Source of the DNA: Boesenbergia rotunda | Lineage: Eukaryota > Streptophyta > Magnoliopsida > Zingiberales > Zingiberaceae | Direction of reading: 5' to 3' | DNA length: 64,000 bases | Assembly (NCBI GenBank): GCA_024364735.1 | Contig: JAGFNQ010002304.1 | Span: 168,376 to 232,375, forward strand | Shown here: positions 11,354 to 22,526 of the stretch, one piece after another | How the letters are laid out: every line of letters starts with the position of its first letter | Numbering within the stretch: position 1 is the first letter of the stretch | Made by a program: the position numbers and the translations under genes | The notes under the pieces: model-generated | What the model was told of the DNA's origin: nothing | The model's database searches: none | What the model saw: only the letters and a program-made list of their open reading frames with translations

Positions 11354-12344
11354 CTTGTTGGAACTTGGATGGCTAGAGAGGGGGGGTGAATGTAGCCAGA
11401 CACTTGAGCTTTAGCTCTTTTCAATTTTCTGCATCTCAAATGTTAGTAGCATAGCGGAAGCACCAAAAAAACAGAGTTGCAGAAAACTAAACCCTAAACT
11501 AAGCACAAACACAAAAACGCTAACAAGAGGATTTACATGGTTCGGGGATAACTTGCCCCTACTCCTTGGCGTGCCCTTAAGGTGGGTGATCCCTTGATCG
11601 TCGGCAGATCAAGCCCCGGAAAATCCGGATAGTAAGCAACCTCCTTCTCGGTGGAGTAACCTCTCCACAGCGTTTCAAGATGATGAAGTATAAAGTACAG
11701 GAAATACAAGAAGGATCTTACTTAGCACTTAGAACCACAAGAACACAAGCAAACTTCTCTGAGCTCCACCCAGCGCAGATCTCACTCAAGACTCTCCTCT
11801 TCGTGTCTTCTCGCGGATGGACTCAAGCTTCTTGTTTCTCTTCTCCCAAGTGCCCAAGTAACAGAAGGTTGCTTCAAGGATCACAGTTGCTTGCTCAAGA
11901 TGATGGAACAGCAGATAGCACAAGCACGCAGCAAGAAGTGTTCGCAGCAAGCTCTCACGAGAAGTCTCTTCAGCCCTTCTCCGCTACGCAGCTTAAGTCT
12001 TCTCCACTATTACCAGGTCACCACCTCACTGCAGCCTCCAGCTGCTCACCTGCCAACGCCAGCTACCACTGAGCTCTCCCTGGACTTCCTGAGCTTCCCT
12101 CAGCCAAGCTCCAGTCAGCAGCTCCAGCCGTTGCAACCTGAGATGGCAAATGGACAAACCTGCTCCAAGGAAAGGCTTCCATTGACTCTCCTTGAGTGTT
12201 TGAATCTATCCCTGTCACCTGCACACTTAATCAGAGCATTAGCACAGCATATCAAGCAGAAAATCAAGTATCAGAGATTAAGCGCAGAGAATCAGATACG
12301 TTCAGACGCGATCAGAGCGTCTGACAATGCATTTTGAATTAAAG

Positions 12345-12985
12345 TGATCGGTCACCGGACCGATCAGAGAGCCTCCTGATCGGTCACCAGACCGATCAGG
12401 GTGGGTTCAGACCGATCAGGCTCCATCCTGATCGGTCCCCAACACTCAATCAGAAATCACGATTTCTCTGGGACTCTCCGGGACCAATCACCAGACCGAT
12501 CCCAGGTTGTGGATCGATCACCAGACCGATCCACCCCTTTGCAGGGCGATTTCTTAGCTTCGCAGTCCAACCCTCCTGATCGGTCACCAGACCGATCAGG
12601 GCATGCTCAGACCGATTAGGCTCCATCCTGATCGGTCATAGTGAGGAACTCATGACACTTGATAGTTCTCCAGAACGGTCTGAACAGTGTTCCAGATCGG
12701 TCACCAGACTGATCAGGAGCAGATCAGTAAGGTTCCCAAAAACCTACTAGATGCTCCCTGATCGGTCACTGGACCAATCAGGAGCAGAGCAGCAGGGGAA
12801 CTCAACTCACTTGTGGGCTCCCTGATCGGTCACCAGACCGATCAGGAGCCGTGCAGTGAGTGAAATGCATACTCCCTGATCGGTCACCAGACCGATTAGT
12901 CATCGCTGGATCGGTCACCAGACCGATCCACGAAGGAGCACCGTGCCAACTTCCCTGATCGGTCACCAGACCGATCCAGGCAAGG
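12345..12985. repeat. GATCGGTCACCAGACCGATC palindrome array in the Cop1 LTR
   Basis: About a dozen copies of the 20-bp near-palindrome, with single-base variants, spaced irregularly by 30-90 bp. They often occur in the context CTCC[TG]GATCGGT... Confidence 0.9.
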
Positions 12986-13089
12986 TTAAATCTCCTCTAA
13001 GTCATGAGAACAAGCCTCCGGCTCATCTCTGACTCGTGCCATGCCCAGCTTTCACTCACTGGGACTTCAACCTAGCCCTCCAAGCTAGG

Positions 13090-13500
13090 ACGTGGCATCA
13101 ATCACCAGGGTTTCAGTCACCCGGCTTTACTCACGGGACCAGGCTTTACTCACCAGGATTTCAGTCACCCGGCTTCACTCAACGGGACCCGGCTTCACTC
13201 ACCGGGGTTTCAGTCACCCGGCTTCACTCACCGGGACCCGGCTTCACTCACCGGGATTTCATCCAACCTAGCCCTCCAGGCTAGGACCTGACCCTCCAAG
13301 CCAGGGTTTTTCCACACCTAACCCTCCAGGTTAGTATTTTCCACACCTAGCCCTCCAAGCTAGGACTTTTCCACACCTAGCCCTCCAAGCTAGGACTTTT
13401 CCACACCTAGCCCTCCAAGCTAGGATTTTTCCACACCGAGCCCTCCAAGTTAGGATTTTTCCACACCTAACCCTCCAGGTTAGGACTTTTCCACATCGTG
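13090..13500. repeat. CCGGG/TTCACTCA repeats and CCTAGCCCTCCAAGCTAGG repeats in the Cop1 LTR
   Basis: 13090-13262 repeats CGGCTTCACTCACCGGG units. 13262-13495 has about seven 30-bp units in which CCTAGC and GCTAGG flank CCTCCAA, followed by ACTTTTCCACA. Each unit is itself palindromic. Confidence 0.88.
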
Positions 13501-13599
13501 CCTAATCCCCGATCAGGACTTAATCATAATCATCTCATCAACCTAAACTAAAATCGGTGTCAACACCAAAATAACAATCAGGGTCAGACTGCATCAACA

Positions 13600-14301
13600 G
13601 AAATTTCCTGGGCACCTGAGTGAATCAGGCGCCCAAGAAAGTTTGGGCGACCCAGTTGGGGGCAGCCCCTCCCAGGTGCATGGTAAGTCAGGCGCCTGGG
13701 AGGCTCCCAGCACCTGGGAAGGCCAGTTTTATCCTTCTACAAGTTTGTTGCTACCGATGGAATTTTGACCACACGTGGCAGGCGCCCAAGAGCTCACAGG
13801 TTCCCGAGAACTCAGTATATAAAGGGGATCGACCCCTCACTTCAAAATATCAACTTTCACATCTGTATAAGCATTCTGTGCAAAGAAAAAGGGCTACGAT
13901 GAAGCTCTGCGACCAAGGAGGCTCTAGGAGGAAGTGCGCGACACTTTGGACTTCCGGAGTTGGCCAAGTTATTTTTTTGGTTTGCTTTTCATTTACGAGT
14001 TGTGTTTATCTACTACTTTTGTGCTTGTAATTCAAACTGTAAGATGAGTATTCTCTGCCTCCAGAAATTCTGGAAAGGAGACCTTTAGTGGACTCACGTC
14101 GAGTACATAGGCCTTGAACGTACTGACCCTGGGGGTCGGGAACCAAGTAAATAAACCCGCTTGTCTCTTGTGTTTCTTTATTTTATTTTATATTTTGCTG
14201 CGTACTAACTCTGATAGAAAGATGAATAAACGATGAAATTCCAACAAAATGTTCGAGTCGATATTCACCCCCCCTCAATCGATCGACACCGATCCTACAC
14301 A
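13600..14301 (+). mobile_element. G: right part of a SIRE-like LTR, cut by Cop1
   Basis: It contains CAGGCGCCC motifs, a TATA box (TATATAAAG, 13816-13824), the conserved ACCAAGGAGGCTCTAGGAGG segment, TGGAAAGGAGACC, GGGAACCAAGTAAAT and ATTCACCCCCCCTC, and ends CCTACACA. All of these match the R-U5 half of the A/E LTRs. No primer-binding site follows. Instead the sequence jumps to the 3' tail of an internal region, so an internal deletion is likely. Confidence 0.7.
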
Positions 14302-14556
14302 TAGTTTAAAAGAAAAGGTTTTTGAAAATAATATTTTTCAATCAAAAACCTTAAGTATTTTGAAAAAACACATTGTTGGTGTAAAATTTAAACATAAACT
14401 CATTATTATTGGTGTATATTTTTTTTGATGTCTGTCAAACGGGGATAGAGGACCTTAGGTTATATTTTTTTCTATTTTTTCTCCCAAGTATTAACCTAAA
14501 ACCCTTAGATTAAAACCTAACTTAAGATTATTGTCAAACATCAAAAAGGGAGAGTT
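14302..14556 (+). mobile_element. 3' internal remnant of element E with polypurine tract
   Basis: It resembles the last 250 bp of A's internal region (54430-54611): ATTGTTGGTGTA, TGTC-AAACGGGGA and AAACATCAAAAAGGGAGAG. The polypurine tract AAAAAGGGAGAGTT (14543-14556) abuts the LTR start at 14557. Everything from primer-binding site to pol is missing. Confidence 0.7.
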
Positions 14557-15582
14557 TGTTGGTACAAAAAGCATCAGACATGAACAGTCAACCTCTGGTG
14601 TTTCGATGTTTGACAATAAACCAAGGTTTGGTCAATCTAACCAAGGGTTAAGCCAAACAAGACTTGATATTTGGTAGAGTAAACCCAAGTTTGATTAGTT
14701 TGACCAAAGGAATAGCCAAACAGGACCTGATGTTTGACAGAGTGATTAGCACCCAAGGTTGGTCAGGTTGACCAAGGGTTAGCCAAACAGGACTTGATGT
14801 TTGGCAGAGTGATCAAATCTAGATTTGATATGTTTGACAATATACCGAGGTTTGGTCAGTTGGAACAAGGGTTAGCCAAACAGGATCTGATGTTTGGCAA
14901 AAAAACCCAGGATTGGCCAGTTTGACCAAAGGATAAGCCAAACAAGACTTGATGTTTGACAGAGAGATTAAACCTATCTAGGTGGTTAGACCAAGGACTG
15001 AGCCAAACAGGACTTGATGTTTGGCAGAAAGAAGTTTATTCAGGATTAAGATGACTAGCAAAGAAGTCCATATCGAGGCACGAAGTCCTGGTCAAGGATC
15101 GAGCATCGAAGTCCTGGTCGAGGATTGGGCACAAAATCCTGGTGAGTGAAGCTGGGCACGATGACCTAGCCGAGGGTTGGGCACTGAAGTCCTAGTTTGA
15201 GGAATTGGATACAAAGTTCTGGTCGAGGTTCGGGCATAAAATCTTGGTGAGTGAAGCTGGGTCCTAGTGAGTGAAGCTCGGTGGACGATGTCCTGGTGAG
15301 TGAAGTTGGGCACAAAGACCTGACCACGGGTTGAGCATAAAATCCTAGTGAGTGAAGCCGGTAAAAGTCCTGGTGGGTGAAGCCAGGCAAGATAAAGTCC
15401 TAGTAAATGTTGGAAACCCTAAGGAGTTGACCTTAGGTAGTAAAATCTTGGAGAGTTGACTCCAAGCAAAGTCTAGTATGTCTGGTAGACCTACAAAATT
15501 AAAGCTTAGGATTGTTTTTTTGTCTTGTATTTGTTTGTCATACAGGAACCTAGAGCTAGAAGCAAAACAAAGACCAAACAAA
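14557..15582 (+). mobile_element. E LTR, left part (interrupted by A)
   Basis: It starts TGTTGGTACAAAAAGCATC right after a polypurine tract. 14590-15050 has roughly 60-110 bp repeats built on TTTGACCAAGG, GCCAAACAGGACTTGATG and TTTGGCAGAG. 15060-15420 has GTCCTGGTGAGTGAAGC units. It ends at ACAAA (15578-15582), the target duplication of A, and resumes at 56010. Confidence 0.8.
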
Positions 15583-16975
15583 TGTTGGTGCAAGATGCAT
15601 CAGTGATGTCCTCCTCTAAGTGTTTCAATGTTTGATAATATGCTTAAGTCAGTGATACATTGAATAAGGGAAGGGTGAGTGAAGAAAAGAGTACCAAAAT
15701 GAACCAAAGTCCTAGTTAACCTAGGCACTAAGTCCTGGTTCTATGAATTGGGCACGAAGTCCTGGTCGCGGGTTGGGCAACTAAGTTCTGACGTAAGGTT
15801 GGGCATGTAGACTTGGTGAGTGAAGCTGGCCACGAAGACCTGGTGAGTGAAACTGGGCAAGACCTGGTGAGTGAAACTGGGCACGAAGTCCTGGTGAGTG
15901 AAGCTGGGCAAAAGTTCTGATGAGTGAAGTTAGCCACAAAGTCCTGGCCGAGGGTTGGGCACCGAAGTCCTGGACCTAGGGTTTGGGCACGAAGTCTTGG
16001 TCCAAGGGATTGAGCAACTTAGCTGAGCGATGACTAAGGATAAGAGACGGGTCGAGGGTCGAAAGTCTTGAGATCCGAGAGTCTCGAAGCTAAGCAAAAG
16101 TCCACCCGAATGGACTGGGTGGCAACCGTCTCCTGAGAGGAGTAGGTTTAAGGTGCGGTTCCCGGGGGTGGGAACTTAGGCATCGGTTTGACCTAGGGTT
16201 TCGTGAAAATCCAAAGTCAGAACCATTTCGTTAAGAATAAGATTGTATATGTGTTTGCCTTGTATTTATGTATCTTGCAGGTACCTAAAATGGAAGACAA
16301 TGCAGCAAGCAAACACACAACAAGGCTAGAAAGAGGGCTGATAGGCGCCCCCATCAACTAGGGCGCCTCAATGGATCAAGGCACCTCAATGAACCAGGCG
16401 CCCCATTCATTCAGGCGCCTCCTTCAACACAGGCACCCTAGTTCAAAGCCTTATCGGCTGCTGCGAGTTCGGCGTGGAGATGAGGTTTGACCAAGCCAAT
16501 TGAGGTGCCTCATTGATCACAGGCGCCCAAATGAACCCTATAAAAGGGGCTTCGACCCCTCAGCTCAAGCAACACATTCCAAGATCATTTTGAGCTTTCT
16601 GACTAATGACAAAGCGCTAACGACGAGGCTCTGTGACCAAGGAAGCTCCGGGAGGAAGTGCGCGGCACTTCGGAGTTCTAGATTGGCCGAGTCTTTGACT
16701 CTTTTGGTTTGAATTTAAATTCTGCAATTAACTTTATCTATATTTTTATTGTAATTCTTGCACTGTAAGACGGGTTTCTCCGCCTCCAGAAAGTCTGGAA
16801 AGGAGACCATTAGTGGATGGGTGTTCCCGTACTTAGGCCTTGGATGTACTGACCCTGAGGGGTTGGGAACCAAGTAAATCCCGTGTGAAATTTGTTGTTT
16901 GTTTTGTTCGTTCTTTCTATTATTTTTCCGCTGCTACTAACTCTGTATCTAGAACGAACCAAAAAGTTTACGAAG
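15583..16975 (+). repeat. 5' LTR of A, first part
   Basis: Starts TGTTGGTGCAAGATGCATC. 15700-15970 has GTCCTGGTGAGTGAAGC-type tandem units. GGCGCC motifs at 16340-16540 precede the TATA box (TATAAAAG, 16539-16546). Continues at 50132-50191 after element B, ending CCAACA. Confidence 0.88.
16539..16546 (+). promoter_or_regulatory. LTR TATA box of A (5' copy)
   Basis: CCCTATAAAAGGGG follows the CAGGCGCCC motifs. The same box is in the 3' LTR at 55505-55512. Confidence 0.7.
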
Positions 16976-17574
16976 TGTTGGTGCAGAAAGCACTCAAGTC
17001 GAACCTGAGTTTTGATAATGGCAACAGGGCTCAAAAGTTAAGTCTTACTTGTTATCTAACAAGTTACTCTAGTGTGCAGGTTAAAAAGTCCTAGCGAAGG
17101 ACTGCTAGGCACTAGCGAAGGAATGCCAGGGTACAAAGCCCTAGCGAAGGACTGCTAGGCACTGGCCAAGGAATGCCAGGGTACAAAGCCCTAGCGAAGG
17201 ACTGCTAGGCACTAGGCGAAGGACAGCTTGGGACTGAAGCCCTAGAGAAGGATTGCTAGGCATCGGGCGAAGGACAGCTCGGTATCCAAGACCTGGCAAA
17301 GGACCGCTAGGCAAAAGTCCAACCAAAGGAGCGGTTGGCATCAGGTACATTCTCCCGAGAGGAGTAGGTGAGGACGCGTTCCCCGTCGAGAGGGAACAGT
17401 AGGCGTCGGTTCGACCTAGGGCTCCATTTAGGAGGCCCAAAGTCAGAACCAAGACAGCTAAGGCTGTATAAACTACTATTTTATTGTTTTATGATGTTTT
17501 GGACTAACCCTGGATGCAGGACCAAAGGAACGAATGTCTGCAGCTCAGAGAGCCTCAAAGGAATGAGGCAACAG

Positions 17575-17905
17575 CTGACCAGGGCGCCCGGAGTGTCCCG
17601 GGCGCCCCCAAGGTGAACACAAAACACATAAAACAAGAACATGCTTCGACAGCTCATCTCCCGGGCGCCCCCGCTGCTCCTGGGCACCCCCAGCGTCCCG
17701 GGCGCCCCCAATAGCAAGCCATCGAAGCACAAGCCAACGAAGCCAAGGGATAAGGTTTGACCCGGTCAACCCGGGCGCCCCGAGCGCTCCGGGTACCCCG
17801 GTCAAAGCTGATCCCGAATGTAAAGGGATCAGAAGCTGACCGAGCAACTACCGGATCGATTGACACGTGGGGGGGGGGGGCGCCCCCGACGTTCCGGGCG
17901 CCCCC
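17575..17905. repeat. GGGCGCCC motif cluster in the B LTR
   Basis: About eight GGGCGCC(C) or one-mismatch motifs, including a G run followed by CGCCCCC at 17868-17887. The 3' LTR has the same cluster at 49375-49700. Confidence 0.85.
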
Positions 17906-17910
17906 AGGGC

Positions 17911-17918
17911 TATATAAA
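17911..17918 (+). promoter_or_regulatory. LTR TATA box of B (5' copy)
   Basis: GGCTATATAAAGGGCCC, just downstream of the GGGCGCCC cluster. The 3' LTR copy is at 49706-49713. Confidence 0.75.
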
Positions 17919-18332
17919 GGGCCCTCGACCCTAGGCTTCAGAGCATCAAATCATTCAATGCTTCTACGCTCTTCTGCTCTCGCGCCTCACTCCGGAAACC
18001 TCCCAACTCGAGCCGACGACGTCCCGCTGCTCCGGAAAAAGACAACCTACATCGGACGTCGGTAAAAGAAGAGCTTCTTGTTTTAAAAGTTTAACTTGCT
18101 ACATTTGTAATTCAATATTGTAAACTGCTTTTGCGCCTCATATAGAATTGCCCAAAGTAAACGATCAACGATCGTGGGCCTTGGAGTAAGATCGAACTAG
18201 GCTCCGAACCAAGTAAAAAATAACTGTGTTTGCGTTGTATGTTTTAATCTTCCGCTGTGCAAATTCTCTATCTTAAATCCGAACGTTTTCCGATATTCAC
18301 CCCCCCTCTATCGGTTCTCTCGATCCAACAAG

Positions 18333-18344
18333 TGGTATCAGAGC
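18333..18344 (+). promoter_or_regulatory. Primer-binding site of B (initiator tRNA-Met)
   Basis: TGGTATCAGAGC two bases after the LTR end CCAACA. The leader (18345-18489, 20799-20873) is non-coding and contains ATCGAGGTTGGTGCAACACC, also present in F's leader. Confidence 0.92.
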
Positions 18345-18489
18345 GGGGAAGTTCAAACTTGGTGCAACCACCAGTTTGAAAATTTTTCGGATTTTTGTTA
18401 TTTTTCTTTTTCTCGTTCGAATTTCTTCTAAATTGTTCGTTCGAATTTTTTTTAATCGAGGTTGGTGCAACACCCCTCGTTATTTTATT

Positions 18490-20793
18490 TGTAGCGACCC
18501 GCCTTCTCCTGCCTTAGACGGATCGTTACTTTTGTCTACTTCTCGACTCTAATGCACGACTAATAGAAATGCGGAAATCTTTTTTTTTCTTTTAAATTCA
18601 TCTAAGGATGATATTCTAACTTATGTAGTCATGCATGATACCATGTCACACTTTCTTTCTCAAAAACTCGTAAATTGATACTTATTGAAACCTGCCTCAC
18701 CCAACTCATCTTTCGGGTATCAGTCGACTGATACTGTATCAGTCGACTGATACGCCTGAAAGCTGAATTTTCAGGTTTCGGCACTTGCTTCAAGACTCCA
18801 CCAAACCTATACTTTCGAGTCATATAGAATTCTGACACCATTTCTATACTCTATGTCAACTTCCTAAACAATTTAGCCAACCAAAACGAATCCATAAACT
18901 TAAAATTAGGACTTTTGCGGAAAGAAATAAGCTATTCAAGTTATATGAACTTTAACAATAAAATTTGTACCAATCTTGACTCCTATGCATTCATAACACC
19001 AAATACATGTTCTATAACCTTGCTAAAGCATTATGAAACATGAATGCAACTTTTCTAAACATATTTAAGCAATAGAACTTGATTCAAAGAGAAATTAGTA
19101 CTATCTTGGCACAAACATCTATTTCTCCAACAAAGTATCAATATTTCTATCTACTCACACTTTTACTCATCCAACGCAATCATAAGGACATGTATGCTAA
19201 ATGAAATGACATGAAATCTTTACTCTAAGAAATTGAGCATGTAAAACTATCCAAAGCTTAAATGTTCGCTAAACTCCATAAAGCAAGAACTTGAAATTGA
19301 ATAAACTAAAACATTGTAATTCAAATAACTAAATTGTCTCGTCTTAAGATCTCTCCAAAATCAGCCACCACACACACTTTACTCAGCACCGCCTCGTCGC
19401 CTTCCTTCAGAATTGCTTGCCTTTACCTTTATCTGCAGTAAGAGGAAATGCAACTAGTAAGCAAAAAGCTTAATAAGTACTATCTAGCTCACAAAATCTC
19501 GAAATGTGCAAACATGCTTCTAGAACAATATGAAATCATATGAGATACTAATATGCTTGAAAGAAAACTAAGAACATGTATAACTCAAAACATGCATACT
19601 CAAGCACTAATAAATCTCAATTTACTTTTCTTGGCTCAACTTGAAACTTTAGCTATTCTTTAACTTTTTGAAAACTTTCTTAAACTTTCGAAAACTTTGC
19701 TAAAGCATATACTTGAAAATACTAATCACTTGGATCCACTGAAGACGTAAGTACCATCTCATGCGCGTTCCCTAAAAGGTTGGGGTAGCGAGCCACCAAT
19801 CCTAATAGAGCAGACCTTGGTCTACCAGGGCCAAGACCTTGGAATTGGACACCTGGATTTCTTTAACGACGCCCTTGGACGCCGGGTACTGGCCTTAGAA
19901 AATAAAATAGCTTTTCTTTCTTTTCTTTCTTATCTGTAAATGCCTTGGCATTTTCTTGAGCACCTTGCGTGCTAAAATCCCTAAGTCTTGACTTTTGGGG
20001 ATTTCTTAAGGCCTTGGCCTTTTCTTTTCTTATCTTTATCTTTTCTTTTCTTTTCTCATGGCTTTTCTTGGACCCTAACCTCATATAGGGCACTCAATAA
20101 AACATATATGCATATAATAAACTAAGATCACATGCAAAAATCTGAACAAGAAGTAAATATCTCTTTTAAAAACTTTTAAGGGAAATTCTTGCGGAAAAAC
20201 CGCCTCTTACTGCAGGTGAGCAGTACTTACATTGATATCTTGGACTTACAACCAAGATTGACGTCTAGAGCTCGGGAGAAACTTGAGATCTCGGAGAATT
20301 CTTCGCGCCTACGCGTTCCTCTCGTCGCGGGGATCCCGAATATAGGAATATCTCTTGGAGAAGAGCTTTGGCCGGCCCTCTAGGGCTTGGTGTGGCGTGC
20401 GCACAAGAGAGGAGACGGAGAGGGGTCGGCGCAACTCGGGAGAGGGAGAGGGTTTGAGAGAAAATAAAACTTCTCTCTTTAATCATCTATTTATACCTAT
20501 GGGGCGGATCGACCTAACTACCCCTTAAATATACTTCTCTCCATCCCTTGTTGTGCTTGATACCCTAGCCCAGCTGGTTTGCGCTCGCGCCCGTCTCGTG
20601 GTGGTCGCAGGTTCAAACGCCCAACTGCCCTTAAGTGGTTTTTCCCTTTTTTTTTCTAAAAATACTAAACGGACTCGGAAAATTCCATAAAAATATTCTA
20701 AAAATTCCTAAAAATATCTAGAATATTTCTAAACCATTTTTAAATAATTCTAAGGACTTTAAGAACTAAAAATGGAAATTTTGGGGCGTTACA
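18490..20793 (-). mobile_element. Solo LTR 2, Ty3/gypsy-like, 2.3 kb, in the leader of B
   Basis: Ends TGTAGCGACCC and GGGGCGTTACA, with target duplication TTATT at 18485-18489 and 20794-20798. The termini are close to those of solo LTR 1, though lengths and contents differ. A TATA box on the minus strand (20488-20495) followed by a CT-rich leader suggests minus orientation. The palindrome GTATCAGTCGACTGATAC occurs in two adjacent near-copies at 18716-18753. No internal region was found. Confidence 0.83.
20488..20495 (-). promoter_or_regulatory. Putative TATA box of solo LTR 2
   Basis: Minus strand GGTATAAATAGATG, followed by a pyrimidine-rich CTCTCTC leader typical of plant promoters. Confidence 0.5.
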
Positions 20794-20873
20794 TTATTTT
20801 CCTTATCCCGCACTACTAATCCAAGACCAGTCTTGGGAAATTTTTTTTTGTTAGTTATTCTCTTTCAGATTAA

Positions 20874-22526
20874 ATGGCCATGCAAGAAGGATTCAGCACC
20901 GCCAGACCTCCACTTTTCAGTGGAGAAGACTTTTCCTACTGGAAAAGTCGAATGGAGGTCCACCTGAAAACTCAGGTGGACATGTGGATTATCATCCTGT
21001 CCGGATTGGAGATACCCAAAAATGCTGAAGGAGTTCCTCAAAGCTACTCAGAATGGGACACTGCTCTGAAGCGCAAAATAGAAGCCGATGCAAAGGCAAC
21101 ACAGACCCTACAATGCGGTTTAACAAAAGAGGAGTTGAACCGGGTGGGCCCCTTTAACAGTGCTAAGGAGCTGTGGGAAAAATTGATCGAGCTGCACGAA
21201 GGAACATCAGACACTCAGATCAGTAAGAGAGATCTGCACCTGAACAAATTGTATACCATCAAGATGGCCGACAACGAAACAGCAGCCCAGCTTTACGCAC
21301 GAATCCAAGAATTAATGAACAGTCTTCACACTATAGGTCACAAGGTCGAAAACCGTGACCTAATAAGGTATGCTCTAAATGCTTTCCCGAGAAACACCTT
21401 GTGGGCATCTATGGTAGATGCATACAAGGTTTCAAGGGATCTCTCAAAAATTAAACTAGATGAATTATTTTCTGAATTAGAACTTCATGAACAGACTAAC
21501 TGCAATTTGGCCGAGAAAGGTATTGCCTTTGTTGCAGGAAAAGCTGGAAGGACAACAAAGAAAAAGTCACAACCTAAACCCGAGTCTAACTCAGACTCAG
21601 ACTCAGAAGACGAAGAAGGAGATCGACCGAAGCTGGTCCGATTGGCCCGAAACTACTATAAAGAATTAAAGAACCAAACCAACAGAAGGAAGGCCAACCG
21701 AAGAAAGGACGAACCAGCTGAACCCACAAATGACAAAAGCAAGCCCAACGTGACTTGCTACGAGTGCAAGAAGAAGGGCCACTACAAGACGGAGTGTCCA
21801 AACCTAAAGGAGACCAAAAGGATAAGAAGAAAGAAAGCACTCAAAGCAACCTGGGACGAATCTTCCTCAGAAGAAAAAGAAGAAGCACCCCAGTCAAACC
21901 TACTAGCCTTGACCGCCTCAGAAGAAGTCGGGACCGAGTCAGAATCTGAACAAGACGACGGCAGACTAACCTTTTCAGAAGACGGCGAAATTAAGGTAAG
22001 TGGTTTCAATAGAAGTCAATTAAACGAACTTATTTCATATCTTTCTCGAGATTTGGCGAAAGCCAAACTCCGAGTCGAATCCCTCCGACAGGAAGTAAAA
22101 CTCCTGAAAGAGGGAGCTGACTCTAAACTCTTAACCGAGAAGGTTCAAGAAGGAACTCCTACTCAAGTTGAAAAACTTGAGAAGGAGAACTCCTCCCTGA
22201 AAACTCAGGTTAAGGATCTTAGATCAGCTTTAGAACGATTCACATCTGGTTCCAAGGATCTTGACATAAGTCTTGGAAAGCAGAAATCAGTTCTAAATCG
22301 ATCCGGACTTGGCTATAGAACCAAATCCTGACAAAGATCTTACTTTGCTGTACTGAATCAGTCCAGAGGTAAAGTTCAGGCATGGGTACCTAAACTGTAC
22401 CTGAACAAACCAACTGGATCAAATCAGTATTGGATCCCCAAGGACAAGATTCACATCTTGCCTAATCATTACCGTGGCTTCAGTCCAGGGGGAGCCAAAT
22501 TAAAAACTATATTTATTGTTAGATAA
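20874..22526 (+). pseudogene. gag: B gag, SIRE-type
   Basis: ATG at 20874 in the context AAATGGCC. 550 codons to the TAA at 22524-22526, with one in-frame TGA at 22329-22331. The N-terminus has the STARPPLFSGEDFSYWKSRM gag signature. Residues 40-230 are the UBN2/copia gag fold. The zinc knuckle CYECKKKGHYKTEC lies near residue 295 and is intact. Acidic linkers and a coiled coil occupy about 375-465. The tail after the TGA keeps QAWVPK and PNHYRGF, and F keeps the same tail, so the TGA is probably a mutation and not the natural end. Gag would assemble the particle and bind RNA. Confidence 0.9.

Larger units (their letters stand above)
1..13599 (-). mobile_element. Cop1: SIRE/Maximus-like Ty1/copia retrotransposon, 3' end off the window
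   Basis: Read on the minus strand, the order is 5' LTR (11356-13599), a primer-binding site complementary to initiator tRNA-Met (11342-11353), gag, protease-integrase-RT-RNase H, paired hairpins, then a spliced env-like gene. PR-IN-RT-RH order marks it as Ty1/copia. Gag with a coiled coil after the zinc knuckle, and an extra gene after pol, fit the SIRE/Maximus lineage. Gag has one nonsense codon and pol one, plus a damaged RT active site, so this copy is probably dead. A solo LTR sits in the env-like gene. The 3' LTR should lie left of base 1, so the target duplication (GAAAT at 13600-13604 expected) cannot be confirmed. Confidence 0.85.
11356..13599 (-). mobile_element. 5' LTR of Cop1 (2244 bp)
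   Basis: On the minus strand it begins TGTTGATGCAGTC at 13599 and ends CCAACA at 11356, adjoining the primer-binding site. The end carries the ATTCACCCCCCCTCT motif shared by the SIRE-like LTRs here. Upstream-half repeats: GCTAGG palindromes, CCGGG repeats and the GATCGGT array. I could not pick a clear TATA box. ORFs inside (for example 11680-12337) are not supported as genes. Confidence 0.85.
16976..18330 (+). repeat. 5' LTR of B (1355 bp)
   Basis: TGTTGGTGCAGAAAGC at the start, GATCCAACA at the end. 17090-17330: repeats of CTAGCGAAGGACTGCTAGG and GAAGGAATGCCAGGGTAC. 17575-17905: many GGGCGCCC motifs, then TATATAAAGG and ACCTAGGC/TCCGAACCAAGTAAA. Small ORFs in both strands are not supported as genes. 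Confidence 0.9.

Noticed and set aside
12345..12985. CRISPR-like array of GATCGGT repeats
   Set aside because: Irregular spacing, copies vary, inside a plant LTR; no cas genes.
17141..17866. Gly/Pro/Arg-rich ORFs on both strands
   Set aside because: GC-rich LTR sequence of B, repeated at 48884-49723; no conserved domain.
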